NCBI GenBank assembly: GCA_027587225.1
Contig: JAPDDQ010000028.1
Coordinates: forward strand, 1 to 64,000
DNA: 64,000 nt
From: Solirubrobacter taibaiensis
GTDB lineage: Bacteria; Actinomycetota; Thermoleophilia; Solirubrobacterales; Solirubrobacteraceae
Reading direction: 5' to 3'
Each line of letters begins with the position of its first letter. The stretch's first letter is position 1. Both the position numbers and the translations under genes were made by a program. Shown in pieces: positions 40,118 through 48,661 of the stretch. Under the pieces are notes generated by a model. That model was not told where the DNA came from, ran no database searches, and saw nothing but the letters and a program-made list of their open reading frames with translations.

Positions 40118-41167
40118 GTGATCGAAGCCCTGGTCGAGCAAATCGAAGCGCGGTTCGGCGAAGCCGAAGCGCAGATGGGCGATCCCGACGTCATCACGGA
40201 TCGTGAGCGCTTCGCCGAGGTCGGCCGCATCTACAACCGGCTGTCGCCCGCGGCCAAGCTGGCCGAGGCCTGGCGCCTGGCGCAATCGGACGCCGAAGGG
40301 GCGAAGGAGCTGCTCGAAGAGGGCGGCGAGGACGCCGAGACGCGCGCCGAGCTCGAGAGCGCACGAGCGCGGATCGAGACGCTCGAAGAGGAGATCCGGC
40401 TCGCGATGGTCGAGCGGGACCCCAACGACGACAAGAACGTGATCGTCGAGATCCGCGGCGGCGCGGGTGGCGACGAGGCCGCGATCTGGGCCGGCGACCT
40501 GTACCGCATGTACCAGCGGTACTCGGAGCGGCTCGGCTTCAAGGCCGAGACGATGGACGCCAACGACGGCTCCTACACGTTCGAGGTCAAGGGCGACGCG
40601 GCCTACTCGATCTTCAAGTTCGAAGGCGGAACGCACCGTGTGCAGCGCGTGCCCGAGACCGAGTCCCAGGGGCGCATCCACACGTCCACGGCGACGGTCG
40701 CGGTGCTGCCCGAGGTCGAGGACGTCGAGGTCGAGGTCAACCAGAACGACCTGCAGATCGACGTCTACCGGTCGAGCGGGCCAGGCGGCCAGTCGGTCAA
40801 CACCACGGACTCGGCGGTGCGCATCACGCACAAGCCGTCCGGGATCGTGATCTCGATGCAGGACGAGAAGTCCCAGCTGCAGAACCGCGAGCGGGCGATG
40901 AAGCTCCTGCGCGCGAAGCTCTACGAGGCCGAGCTGGCCAAGCAGCAGGCCACGCTGTCCGCGGAACGCAAGTCCCAGGTGGGCACGGGCGACCGCGCGG
41001 AGAAGATCCGCACCTACAACTATCCGCAGCGCCGCATCACCGACCACCGCATCAACCTGACCGTCCACAACCTCGAGGCCGTGCTCGGCGGCGAGTTGGA
41101 CGAGATCAGCAGCGCGTTGCAGGACGCCGAGAAGCGCCGGCGCCTGGAAGAGCAAGCGGTCGGTTGA
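40118..41167 (+). CDS. prfA: Peptide chain release factor 1
   Basis: The 349-residue class I release factor terminates translation at UAA/UAG. The RF1-type anticodon-like PxT motif is in VPETESQGRIHT, the catalytic GGQ is in SSGPGGQSVNTTD (about residues 220-232), and the C-terminal RTYNYPQRRITDHRI is conserved. Start GTG 40118 gives the normal length; the frame upstream runs through the DUF1385 gene. It is followed by prmC, which methylates the glutamine of GGQ, with a TTGA overlap. Confidence 0.96.
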   Translation: MIEALVEQIEARFGEAEAQMGDPDVITDRERFAEVGRIYNRLSPAAKLAEAWRLAQSDAEGAKELLEEGGEDAETRAELESARARIETLEEEIRLAMVERDPNDDKNVIVEIRGGAGGDEAAIWAGDLYRMYQRYSERLGFKAETMDANDGSYTFEVKGDAAYSIFKFEGGTHRVQRVPETESQGRIHTSTATVAVLPEVEDVEVEVNQNDLQIDVYRSSGPGGQSVNTTDSAVRITHKPSGIVISMQDEKSQLQNRERAMKLLRAKLYEAELAKQQATLSAERKSQVGTGDRAEKIRTYNYPQRRITDHRINLTVHNLEAVLGGELDEISSALQDAEKRRRLEEQAVG

Positions 41168-41988
41168 GCCGGTTCGGGACGCCGGTCCGCGACGCGATCG
41201 ACTCGGCGATGATCCCGCTCACCGCGGCGGGCTGTGAGAACCCGCGCCTGGACGCGGAGGTGTTGCTCGCAGCGGCGCTGGGCGTCTCACGCGCGGAGCT
41301 GATCTCCGACTCGCGGCGCGAAGTGGCCGGCCCGACCGCGCGGGTGTTCATGGACTTCGTGCGTCGCCGCCGCGAGCGCGAGCCCGTCGCGTACATCACC
41401 GGCCGCAAAGGCTTCCGGTTCATCGAGCTGGCCGTCGACCGGCGCGTGCTGATCCCGCGGCCGGAGACGGAGTTCGTGGTGGAGGCGGCCTTGTCGTTGC
41501 GCAGCGGCGCGCGGGTGATCGACGTGGGTACGGGGTCGGGCGCGATCGCGCTGGCGTTGAAGCAGGAGCGGCCGGACCTACAGGTGCTCGCGACCGACGT
41601 GAGCGCCGACGCGCTGGACGTCGCCCGCCACAACGCGCTCCGGCTCGGGCTGGAGGTCGAGTTCGTCCACGGCGACCTCTGGGCCGGCCTGGAAGCCGAC
41701 GCGATCGTCTCCAACCCGCCCTACGTCGAGGCCGACGCGCGGCTGATGCCCGACGTCGGCTTGTTCGAGCCGCACAGCGCCCTGTTCGCCGGCGCCGACG
41801 GCCTCGACGTCATCCGCCGCCTCGCCGCCGCGCCGGTGCCCTTCCTCGCGGTCGAGCACGGCCACGAGCAGGCTGAGGCGGTCGAGACCCTCCTGCGCGC
41901 GGCCGGCTTCACCGACGTGGCGCGCGTCCGCGACCTCGCCGGCATCGAGCGTGTCGCCGTGGGACTTCGCGACGCCCCGTCTTCGTAG
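41164..41988 (+). CDS. prmC: Release-factor glutamine N5-methyltransferase
   Basis: The 274-residue SAM enzyme methylates the GGQ glutamine of release factors. The N-terminal helical domain contains NPRLDAEVLLAAALG. The SAM motif is VIDVGTGSGAIALAL (about 119-133) and the substrate-amide motif is SNPPYVE (about 183-189). The TTG start shares bases with the prfA stop. The last codons and the TAG stop lie in an 8-bp stem (41974-41995) directly before the next gene's ATG. Confidence 0.94.
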   Translation: MSRFGTPVRDAIDSAMIPLTAAGCENPRLDAEVLLAAALGVSRAELISDSRREVAGPTARVFMDFVRRRREREPVAYITGRKGFRFIELAVDRRVLIPRPETEFVVEAALSLRSGARVIDVGTGSGAIALALKQERPDLQVLATDVSADALDVARHNALRLGLEVEFVHGDLWAGLEADAIVSNPPYVEADARLMPDVGLFEPHSALFAGADGLDVIRRLAAAPVPFLAVEHGHEQAEAVETLLRAAGFTDVARVRDLAGIERVAVGLRDAPSS

Positions 41989-41995
41989 ACGGGGC
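41974..41995 (+). terminator. Stem-loop over the prmC stop codon
   Basis: GCCCCGTC (41974-41981) pairs perfectly with GACGGGGC (41988-41995) around TTCGTA. The TAG of prmC is in the loop-to-stem junction and the ATG of the next gene follows at once. It may attenuate transcription or hide the next start. No T-tract follows, so termination is not assured. Confidence 0.4.
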
Positions 41996-42733
41996 ATGCG
42001 CATCGCACTCGTCGTCGCCGCGGCGCTGTTGGGGCCCGCCACGGCCCACGCGTCCGGCGGCGGGATCCCCGTCGCGAACTGGGGCGGCAACGGCGCCACC
42101 GCGCCCGGCCGGGCGTTCACCTACATCGTGTTGCCCAGCGGGCGCGGCTCGCTCGTGCAGGCCGTGCACCGCGAGGGAGGCGCCGTCGATCGCTGGAAGC
42201 ACTTGCCGCGCCGCTACGGCGCGCCGGTGGCGGCCTACGACGGGGCCATGACAGGCCTGTCCGCCGACGGTCGCGTGCTGGTGCTCGCCGAGATCCCGGC
42301 CGTGTACCCCGTGCGCCGCACACGGCTGCTCGTGCTGCGCGCGACGAACTTCGAGGAGCTCGGACGGTTCAGCCTCCCCGGGCCGTACACCGTGACCGCG
42401 ATCTCGCCCCACGGCCGCTACGTCTACCTGCGCCGCCTCACCGCGCCGAATCGCGACCCTCTGCGCTCCGAGCTGGTGGTGCTCGACCGCGCCGAACCCG
42501 GCGCGCCGCGCGCGATCGCAGGCGAGCTGACCGCTCGCCCGAGCGCGCGTGTGTCCGACGGCCGCTGGGCGTACACGCTCTTCCAGCGCGACCGCTCCTG
42601 GGTGGAGGGCCTCGACACCGTTACGCAGGCGACGCGGCGCTGGGAAGTGCCCGGGCTGCGCGGCAACGACCTCGTGAAGCCGCGGCTCGACGGAGAGCTC
42701 CTGCACGTGGGCACGCTCACCCTTCGACCTTGA
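41996..42733 (+). CDS. Secreted protein of unknown function
   Basis: The 245-residue precursor has a signal peptide (RIALVVAAALLGPATAHAS). The mature part is beta-rich with repeated strands resembling propeller blades (LSADGRVLVLAE, ISPHGRYVYLRR, VSDGRWAYTLF), so it may be a small relative of the window's TolB-like proteins. No catalytic motif is seen. It follows prmC directly after a stem-loop and overlaps the end of the convergent sigma-linked membrane protein by 17 nt. Confidence 0.7.
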   Translation: MRIALVVAAALLGPATAHASGGGIPVANWGGNGATAPGRAFTYIVLPSGRGSLVQAVHREGGAVDRWKHLPRRYGAPVAAYDGAMTGLSADGRVLVLAEIPAVYPVRRTRLLVLRATNFEELGRFSLPGPYTVTAISPHGRYVYLRRLTAPNRDPLRSELVVLDRAEPGAPRAIAGELTARPSARVSDGRWAYTLFQRDRSWVEGLDTVTQATRRWEVPGLRGNDLVKPRLDGELLHVGTLTLRP

Positions 42734-43622
42734 GCCGGTAGGGCGTGAGCTTGCCCTCGATCGAGCCCATCAGGACCACGATGTCGCGCGTGTCGAGACG
42801 GAGCCGGACGGCGACGGTGTCGGCAGGGTCCGAGCCCGGGCAGCTTCGCGGCGGGGCGAGCTGGGTCCCGATCACCCGCGCGCGCTTGGCCGACGGGTAG
42901 ATGCGATCGACGTTCAGCAGCGCTTCGCGCGTTGCCTGCGCCACGCCGTCCGCGGGCAGCGGCTCGATCGGACGGCGGCAGTCGTCCAGCAGCAGGAGGA
43001 GGTTGCTGCGGCTCGCGCGGCGGGCGACATGGCGCACCCCGGCCGCGTCGGTCCAGGACACGACGCGCACGTTGTCGGGGTCGCGCACGACGATCACGTT
43101 GTCGCGGACCGGGACCTCGCTGCGGGAGCCGTCGCCGTAGGCGACGATGACGTCTCGGGTGCCGTCTGCGACCAGCCGGACGGTCTGCTTCGCCGTCCCG
43201 GTCATCACAGGTGCGTCACCCGCCGCAGCGCGCGCGACGGGCCCGCAGCTCACCTTGATCTGGTTCCCGCGCTCAGGCATGACGATGCAGACGGAGCCTT
43301 CGCGCGTCGCGAGCACGTACGCGCCGTCGGCGACACGCCGCGTCAGCGCCAGGTCGATCGTCCCGCCGGTGCCCGCCCGGGCGAGCCGCTCGGGCAGGGC
43401 CCGGTCCGCGTCCGTCTGCGGCCGGGCGAAGACGGAGAACCGCTGCGAGAGCGGGGAGGCCACGCGCTCCTGCTCCGGTGGGGTGGACGAAGCGAACGCG
43501 AACACGAACGCGGCGGCGGCGATCGCGAAGGCGGGCACGGCCGCCCCGACCGTGCGGCGCCGTCGGCGACGCCGGGCCGCCGCGCGCACCAGCGCATCCT
43601 TCAGGGCCGGGAACTCGCTCAT
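42717..43622 (-). CDS. Single-pass membrane protein coupled to a sigma factor (putative anti-sigma)
   Basis: The 301-residue protein has a short N-terminal cytoplasmic part ([18 protein letters not shown], then an Arg-rich patch) and one transmembrane helix (about 24-45, [20 protein letters not shown]). The long extracytoplasmic domain of about 250 residues contains four cysteines. The layout and the ATGA overlap with the ECF sigma gene suggest an anti-sigma or signal-transmitting partner, but the short N-terminal region lacks a recognisable ZAS zinc motif. The role is therefore inference from context. Confidence 0.72.
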   Translation of the reverse strand: MSEFPALKDALVRAAARRRRRRRTVGAAVPAFAIAAAAFVFAFASSTPPEQERVASPLSQRFSVFARPQTDADRALPERLARAGTGGTIDLALTRRVADGAYVLATREGSVCIVMPERGNQIKVSCGPVARAAAGDAPVMTGTAKQTVRLVADGTRDVIVAYGDGSRSEVPVRDNVIVVRDPDNVRVVSWTDAAGVRHVARRASRSNLLLLLDDCRRPIEPLPADGVAQATREALLNVDRIYPSAKRARVIGTQLAPPRSCPGSDPADTVAVRLRLDTRDIVVLMGSIEGKLTPYRLKVEG

Positions 43623-44149
43623 CGCGTCTCCTCCTCGACGATCTGCCGCAAGGTCGCGAGCCCACGGCTCACGCGTTGGCGGATCACACTTTCCGAGCAC
43701 CGCAGGCGCGCGGCGATGTCGCCGTAGTCCTCGTCGTCGAGGACGCGAGCCCGGACGGCCTCGGCTTGGTCCGGCGCGAGGCGGGCGACGAGCGCCTCGG
43801 TGTCGATGCGGGCGATCCGCTCCAGCAGCGCCTCGTCGAGCACGATCGGCTCCATCCCGAGCCGCCGGCGGGCACGGTTCTCGACCCGCGCCTTGCGCAA
43901 GCTGCCCGCGAGCACGTTGCGCGCGATGCCGATCAGCCAGGCCGAGGCCGGCGCGCCGTCGCCGCGAAACCGGCGCGCGGCCAGCAGCGCCGCCGCGAAG
44001 GTCTCCGCGGAGAGGTCCGCGGCCAGCTCCGGATCGCCGACCCGGCGCACGAAGAAGCCGAGCACGAGCCGTTCGTGGCGCTCGTAGAACGCCCCGAACG
44101 CGGCCGGATCCCGCGCGCTTCGGCTGAGCAGCTCGTCGTCTTCCATCAC
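43619..44149 (-). CDS. ECF-type RNA polymerase sigma factor
   Basis: The 176-residue ECF sigma factor has region 2 at about 15-85 ([43 protein letters not shown]). Region 4 covers about 115-170 ([26 protein letters not shown], then [18 protein letters not shown]). It starts at ATG 44149 or the adjacent ATG 44146. It is divergent from glyA, 51 bp away, and coupled to the membrane protein downstream, forming a sigma/anti-sigma-like cassette inserted between prmC and glyA. Confidence 0.9.
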   Translation of the reverse strand: MMEDDELLSRSARDPAAFGAFYERHERLVLGFFVRRVGDPELAADLSAETFAAALLAARRFRGDGAPASAWLIGIARNVLAGSLRKARVENRARRRLGMEPIVLDEALLERIARIDTEALVARLAPDQAEAVRARVLDDEDYGDIAARLRCSESVIRQRVSRGLATLRQIVEEETR

Positions 44150-44186
44150 CGCACTACTGGTTCGTGTGGCCGTCTTTGTGACGCGC

Positions 44187-44192
44187 TACCGT
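44187..44192 (+). promoter_or_regulatory. Candidate -10 box of glyA
   Basis: TACCGT ends 8 nt before ATG 44201 in the 51-bp divergent gap; there is no ribosome-binding site. Confidence 0.35.
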
Positions 44193-44200
44193 CAATCGTC

Positions 44201-45490
44201 ATGACCGCCCTGCAGCCCGACTACTTCGATCGGCCGCTCGCCGAGGTCGACCCCGAGGTCGCCGAGGCCATCGGCCATGAGCTGGATCGCCAGCAGCGCA
44301 CGCTGGAGATGATCGCTTCAGAGAACTTCGTGCCCCAGGCCGTGCTCGAGTGTCAGGGCTCGGTCCTGACCAACAAGTACGCCGAGGGGTACCCGGGCAA
44401 GCGCTACTACGGCGGTTGCGAGTACGTCGACATCATCGAGCAGCTCGCGATCGACCGGGCGAAGTCGCTGTTCGGCGCCGAGCACGCGAACGTCCAGCCG
44501 CACGCGGGCGCGCAGGCCAACACGGCCGTCTACCACGCGCTGCTCACGCCCGGCGACCGGATCATGGGCCTGAGCCTCCCGCACGGCGGTCACCTCAGCC
44601 ACGGCATGAAGATCAACGTGTCCGGCCGGCTGTACGACATCGTCCCGTACGAGGTCTCGGCCACCGACCACCGGATCGACATGGACGAGGTCGAGCGCCT
44701 CGCCAAGGAGCACCGCCCGAAGCTGCTGCTGGCCGGCTGGTCGGCCTACCCGCGCGTGCTGGACTTCCCGCGCTTCCGCGAGATCGCCGACGAGGTCGGC
44801 GCGCTGCTGATGGTCGACATGGCGCACTTCGCCGGCCTCGTGGCGGCGGGCGTGCACCCGAACCCGGTGCCGTACGCCGACGTGGTCACCACGACCGTGC
44901 ACAAGACCCTCGGCGGCCCGCGCTCCGGCCTCATCCTGTGCCGCGAGGAGTACGCGAAGAAGATCAACTCCGCGGTCTTCCCGGGTCAGCAGGGCGGCCC
45001 GCTCGAGCACGCGATCGCGGCCAAGGCCGTCGCGCTGAAGATCGCGGCGAGCGACCTCTTCAAGGAGCGCCAGGAGCGCACCGTCGCCGGCGCCCAGGCG
45101 GTCGCCGAAGAGCTGCTCGGCACCGGCAACGGCGTCAGCGTGCTCACCGGCGGCACGGACGTGCACCTGGTCCTTGTGGACCTGCGCGACTCCGAGCTCG
45201 ACGGGCAGCAGGCCGAGGATCGCCTGCACAGCGTGGGCATCACGGTCAACCGCAACGCGGTCCCGTTCGATCCGCGTCCCCCGATGGTCACGAGCGGCCT
45301 GCGCATCGGCACGCCCGCGCTGGCCACGCGCGGCCTCCAGCAGGACGACTTCGTCGAGGTCGGCAAGCTGATCGCCCGCGCGCTGCAGCCGGACTTCGAG
45401 TCGGCCAAGGCGGAGCTGACGGAGCGCGTGACCGCGATCGCCGATCGCTTCCCGCTCTACGCGCACCTCGGCACGCCGGCTGCCGTGTAA
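44201..45490 (+). CDS. glyA: Serine hydroxymethyltransferase
   Basis: The 429-residue PLP enzyme interconverts serine and glycine and charges tetrahydrofolate with a one-carbon unit. Signatures are [18 protein letters not shown], the [20 protein letters not shown] substrate loop, [15 protein letters not shown] and the Schiff-base lysine in [14 protein letters not shown] (about residue 236). ATG 44201 gives a family-standard start; the frame upstream is shadow. It belongs to the conserved block prfA-prmC-glyA-tagO-atp. Confidence 0.97.
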   Translation: MTALQPDYFDRPLAEVDPEVAEAIGHELDRQQRTLEMIASENFVPQAVLECQGSVLTNKYAEGYPGKRYYGGCEYVDIIEQLAIDRAKSLFGAEHANVQPHAGAQANTAVYHALLTPGDRIMGLSLPHGGHLSHGMKINVSGRLYDIVPYEVSATDHRIDMDEVERLAKEHRPKLLLAGWSAYPRVLDFPRFREIADEVGALLMVDMAHFAGLVAAGVHPNPVPYADVVTTTVHKTLGGPRSGLILCREEYAKKINSAVFPGQQGGPLEHAIAAKAVALKIAASDLFKERQERTVAGAQAVAEELLGTGNGVSVLTGGTDVHLVLVDLRDSELDGQQAEDRLHSVGITVNRNAVPFDPRPPMVTSGLRIGTPALATRGLQQDDFVEVGKLIARALQPDFESAKAELTERVTAIADRFPLYAHLGTPAAV

Positions 45491-45505
45491 GCCACACTTA
45501 CCGAC

Positions 45506-47476
45506 ATGCACGAGCAAGCTGCCACGGCGCAGCTGACCCTCTTGGCGCGCGTGGGGGCCATTCTCGGTTCGGGTCTCGCCCGCCAGCAGACGCTCGAACG
45601 CGTCGCGGAGCTGCTCGTCCCGGCGTTCGCGGGCTGGTGCGCGATCGACCTCGAAGGCGAGGACGGGGAGCTCGAACGGCGCGTCGCGCTCCCCAAGGCG
45701 TTCCCGCCGCTGCCGCCGGACGCGCCGCACGGCCCCGCGATCGTCATGCGCACGGGCGAGCCGGAGCTGGTGCGCGAGATCAACGAGGACGCGCTCTTCG
45801 CCGCCTCGCGCGGCAACTGGGGCCGGCTCGCCGAGATGCGGGCGCTGAAGCTCAAGTCGGCGCTGTGCGTGCCGCTCTCGACGGGCACGCGCGTGATCGG
45901 GACGCTCTCGCTGCTGGCGACGGAACGCCACTACGGCAACGCGGACGTCGAGCTGATGACGGAGATCGCGCGCCGCTCGGCGGCCGCGATCGAGTCCGAC
46001 CGGACCCGGGCGCGGACGCAGATGCTGTTCGAGGCGTCGCCGACGCCGATGTGGGTCTACGACTTCGACAGTCTGCGGTTCCTCGCCGTCAACGACGCCA
46101 CCGTCGAGCGCTACGGCTACGACCGCAACGAGTTCCTCGGCGGGATGACGATCAAGGACATCCGCCCGCCGGAGGAGGTCGCGCTGCTGCTCGCCGACAT
46201 CACCAGCCACGGTGGCGCCGGCTCACGCGAGGCCAAGGAGTGGCGCCATCTGCTCCGTGACGGCTCGGAGATCGACGTCGAGGTCACCACCGGGCGGATC
46301 GACTTCGAGGGCCATCACGCCGTGCTCGTCGTGGCGCACGACGTCAGCGAGCGCAAGCGGCTCGAGCGCCGGCTCACGGACGCGGAGAAGATGGAGGCCA
46401 TCGGGCGGCTCGCCGGCGGCGTCGCGCACGACTTCAACAACCTGCTGACCGTGATCTCGGGCTACACCGAGATCCTGCTCGCCCGCGACGGCGGCGAGGA
46501 GCTGGAGGAGATCGCCCGCGCCGCGCGCCAGGCGGCGGGCCTCACGCGCCAGCTGCTGGCCTTCAGCCGGCGCCAGGTGCTGCACCCGAAGGTGCTGGAC
46601 CTGAACGAGATCGTCGCCGGCATGGAGTCGATGCTGCATCGCATCATCGGCGACGACGTGAGCGTGGCGACGCGGCTCGCGGCGGACCTCTCGGCCGTCG
46701 AGGCCGACCGCGCGCAGATCGAGCGCGTGATCCTCAACCTCGCCGCCAACGCCCGCGACGCGATGCCGCACGGCGGCGCGCTCACGCTCGAGACCCGCAA
46801 CGTCGAGCTCGAGGCCCACGGCACGGACGAGCTCACGGGCCCACACGTGCTGCTCGCCGTCTCCGACACCGGCGTCGGCATGGACGACAAGACCCGCGCA
46901 CACCTGTTCGAGCCGTTCTTCACCACCAAGCAGGGCGGCGAGGGCACGGGCCTGGGGCTCGCGACCGTGTTCGGCGTGGTCAAGCAGAGCGGCGGCGGCA
47001 TCTACGTCTACAGCGAGCGCGGCAGCGGTACCACGTTCAAGATCTACCTGCCGGCGCAGGACTGCCCCGCCGGCGAGACGCCGGCGGTGACGCGCGAGCC
47101 CGAGCCGGCCGCGGGGACCGAGACCGTGCTCGTGGTCGAAGACGACGCGAACGTCCGCGAGCTCGTCCGCCTGCTGCTGGAAGGCAACGGCTACACGGTC
47201 CTGACCGCCCAAGGTCCCGACGAGGCCATACGCGTGTGCACGGAGCTGGGCGTGGACCTGCTGCTGACCGACGTCGTGATGCCGGACGTCGGCGGCCAGG
47301 AGCTGGCCGAGCTTGTCGCCGCGGCCGTCCCGGACATGCGCATCCTGTTCATGTCGGGCTATTCCGACGCGGCCGTACATCGTCACGGCGTGCTGGGCGA
47401 GAGCGCGGCCTTCATCGAGAAGCCGTTCACCGAGCGGGCGCTGACGGCGAAGGTGCGCGAGGTCCTGGACGCCTAG
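45506..47476 (+). CDS. Hybrid sensor histidine kinase (GAF-PAS-HisKA-HATPase-receiver)
   Basis: This 656-residue soluble protein has a GAF domain (about 20-170) and a PAS domain (about 175-290; SPTPMWVYDFDSLRFLAVND). HisKA has the phosphorylated histidine in LAGGVAHDFNNLLTVISG (about 307). HATPase_c covers about 400-520 (NLAANARDAM, DTGVGMDDKTR, GTGLGLATVFG). A C-terminal receiver (about 540-655) has its aspartate in LLLTDVVMPDVGG (about 589). The VAHDFNNLL box is typical of PAS-linked hybrid kinases. It would relay to an unlinked phosphotransfer protein or regulator. It starts 15 bp after glyA and overlaps the convergent CHAP-like gene by four bases. Confidence 0.93.
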   Translation: MHEQAATAQLTLLARVGAILGSGLARQQTLERVAELLVPAFAGWCAIDLEGEDGELERRVALPKAFPPLPPDAPHGPAIVMRTGEPELVREINEDALFAASRGNWGRLAEMRALKLKSALCVPLSTGTRVIGTLSLLATERHYGNADVELMTEIARRSAAAIESDRTRARTQMLFEASPTPMWVYDFDSLRFLAVNDATVERYGYDRNEFLGGMTIKDIRPPEEVALLLADITSHGGAGSREAKEWRHLLRDGSEIDVEVTTGRIDFEGHHAVLVVAHDVSERKRLERRLTDAEKMEAIGRLAGGVAHDFNNLLTVISGYTEILLARDGGEELEEIARAARQAAGLTRQLLAFSRRQVLHPKVLDLNEIVAGMESMLHRIIGDDVSVATRLAADLSAVEADRAQIERVILNLAANARDAMPHGGALTLETRNVELEAHGTDELTGPHVLLAVSDTGVGMDDKTRAHLFEPFFTTKQGGEGTGLGLATVFGVVKQSGGGIYVYSERGSGTTFKIYLPAQDCPAGETPAVTREPEPAAGTETVLVVEDDANVRELVRLLLEGNGYTVLTAQGPDEAIRVCTELGVDLLLTDVVMPDVGGQELAELVAAAVPDMRILFMSGYSDAAVHRHGVLGESAAFIEKPFTERALTAKVREVLDA

Positions 47477-48534
47477 AGCGTCGCCGGCGGGCCCTTGCGG
47501 CTCGCGCTGTCGTAGCGGTGCTCCTCGAAGTCGACGATCGACGGGCGGCCGACGCCGAACACGTTGACGAGGTCAGGGAGCCGCATGCCGACCTTCGGCG
47601 TGCCGGCCTGGCGCTTGCGCAGCGGCATTCCGGTCGCGTCCTCGAGCTCGCCGACCTCCTCGGTGACCGGGCCCCGCTCCGTGCGGTGGTCGACCTGGTA
47701 GCCGCGGTCGTTGCCGCCGATCGTGCGCAGGTGGCGGGTCTGCGGGTCGTAGGAGTGGACCATCACGATGTGGTTGGGGCGCCCGTCGGCCTCGTGGTCC
47801 AGCAGCGCGATGTCGCCGGCGCGGATGTCGAGTGCCTCCCCGCCTTGCAGATCCTCGTTCGTGAGCCACTGTCGCTTGGACCCGCGCTGCGCGTGGTACT
47901 CGTCGAGCGCGTGCCACTGGTCCTCGGCGTGGATCCACTTCTTGACCCGGGCCTGCGGGCCGAACGCGTACCGGTACTGGAAGTAGTCGTGCACGTTCTT
48001 GACGTGGAAGTAGCCGGACTTGAGCTCCCGGTCCAGGTCGGACTGCAGGAACTTCTCGACGGCGAAGAAGCCGCACCAGTTCAGGTTCTTGCCCATCTCG
48101 ACCTCCGTGTACGCCGTCTCGTGGGCGTCCTCGGGGTTCAGCAACGCGCCCTCGGCGGTCGCGACGGCCTCGAGCTGGATCGCGGCGAGCACCATGTCCT
48201 GCACGGTGGGGTTCGGGTGCTGTTTGCTCGTCCCGAGCGCGCGCAGCTTCGCGAGCCACGGCCCGTCGAACTGGCGCAGCGCGAGCGTACGCCGGCGGCG
48301 CTCCTCCTCGTCCGGTGCCAGCTGCATCGCGATGAAGAGCGGATGGCGACCCGTCGCGAGCTGCTCCATCACCTGCTCCACGTCCTCCTCCTCAGGGCCG
48401 CGGAAGCGGGCGAGATGGCGAACGACGGCCTGGTTGCCCGCGCTCTGCTGGAGGGCGAGCAACGGGTGCGGAGAGGCGGCCGCGCGGCGCCGCTGCGCGG
48501 CGACTTCAGGTTCCCGGCGCGCTGTGGTTCTCAT
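47473..48534 (-). CDS. CHAP/NlpC-like cysteine hydrolase with AGNxAV leader motif (possible contractile-injection cargo)
   Basis: The 353-residue protein starts with a basic, unstructured leader containing HPLLALQQSAGNQAVVRHLA (about residues 23-42). This resembles the LQRxAGNxAVxxL motif found at the start of many cargo proteins of extracellular contractile injection systems. A helical middle part follows. A CHAP-like domain then offers a Cys-His-Asn/Asp set: NWCGFFAVEKFL (Cys at about 154), GDIALLDHE, PNHIVMVHSY (His at about 255) and IGGNDRG. Such domains cleave peptidoglycan or act as amidases. There is no signal peptide, which fits injection rather than Sec export. ATG 48534 is preferred to 48561. 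No injection-machine gene is in the window, so the assignment is inference. Confidence 0.7.
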   Translation of the reverse strand: MRTTARREPEVAAQRRRAAASPHPLLALQQSAGNQAVVRHLARFRGPEEEDVEQVMEQLATGRHPLFIAMQLAPDEEERRRRTLALRQFDGPWLAKLRALGTSKQHPNPTVQDMVLAAIQLEAVATAEGALLNPEDAHETAYTEVEMGKNLNWCGFFAVEKFLQSDLDRELKSGYFHVKNVHDYFQYRYAFGPQARVKKWIHAEDQWHALDEYHAQRGSKRQWLTNEDLQGGEALDIRAGDIALLDHEADGRPNHIVMVHSYDPQTRHLRTIGGNDRGYQVDHRTERGPVTEEVGELEDATGMPLRKRQAGTPKVGMRLPDLVNVFGVGRPSIVDFEEHRYDSASRKGPPATL

Positions 48535-48614
48535 GGGACGTTCACGGTCCCAGCGGAGCACCGTCCGCGCGGTGTGGCTGCCCGTACGGCCCCTGTCGCG
48601 CCGCCGCCAGAAAC

Positions 48615-48639
48615 CTAAAGAGGGACAGTCCCTCTTTAG
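48615..48639 (-). repeat. 25-nt palindrome (family copy 4, GACAGTC form)
   Basis: CTAAAGAGGGA-CAG-TCCCTCTTTAG has perfect 11-bp arms around CAG. It lies between the kinase and CHAP-like genes, directly beside copy 5. It differs from the other copies in its centre (GACAGTC) but keeps the AAAG...CTTT ends. Confidence 0.62.
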
Positions 48640-48661
48640 ATAGAGGGCCTGGCCCTTTATC
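48639..48661 (-). repeat. 23-nt near-palindrome at the 3' end of the kinase gene (family copy 5)
   Basis: GATAGAGGGCC-T-GGCCCTTTATC has one mismatch. The minus-strand kinase's TAA stop lies in the right arm. The right half (GGGCCTGGCCCTTTATCTAC) is identical to copy 1 at the end of pepA, so the two elements share sequence beyond the palindrome. Confidence 0.62.
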
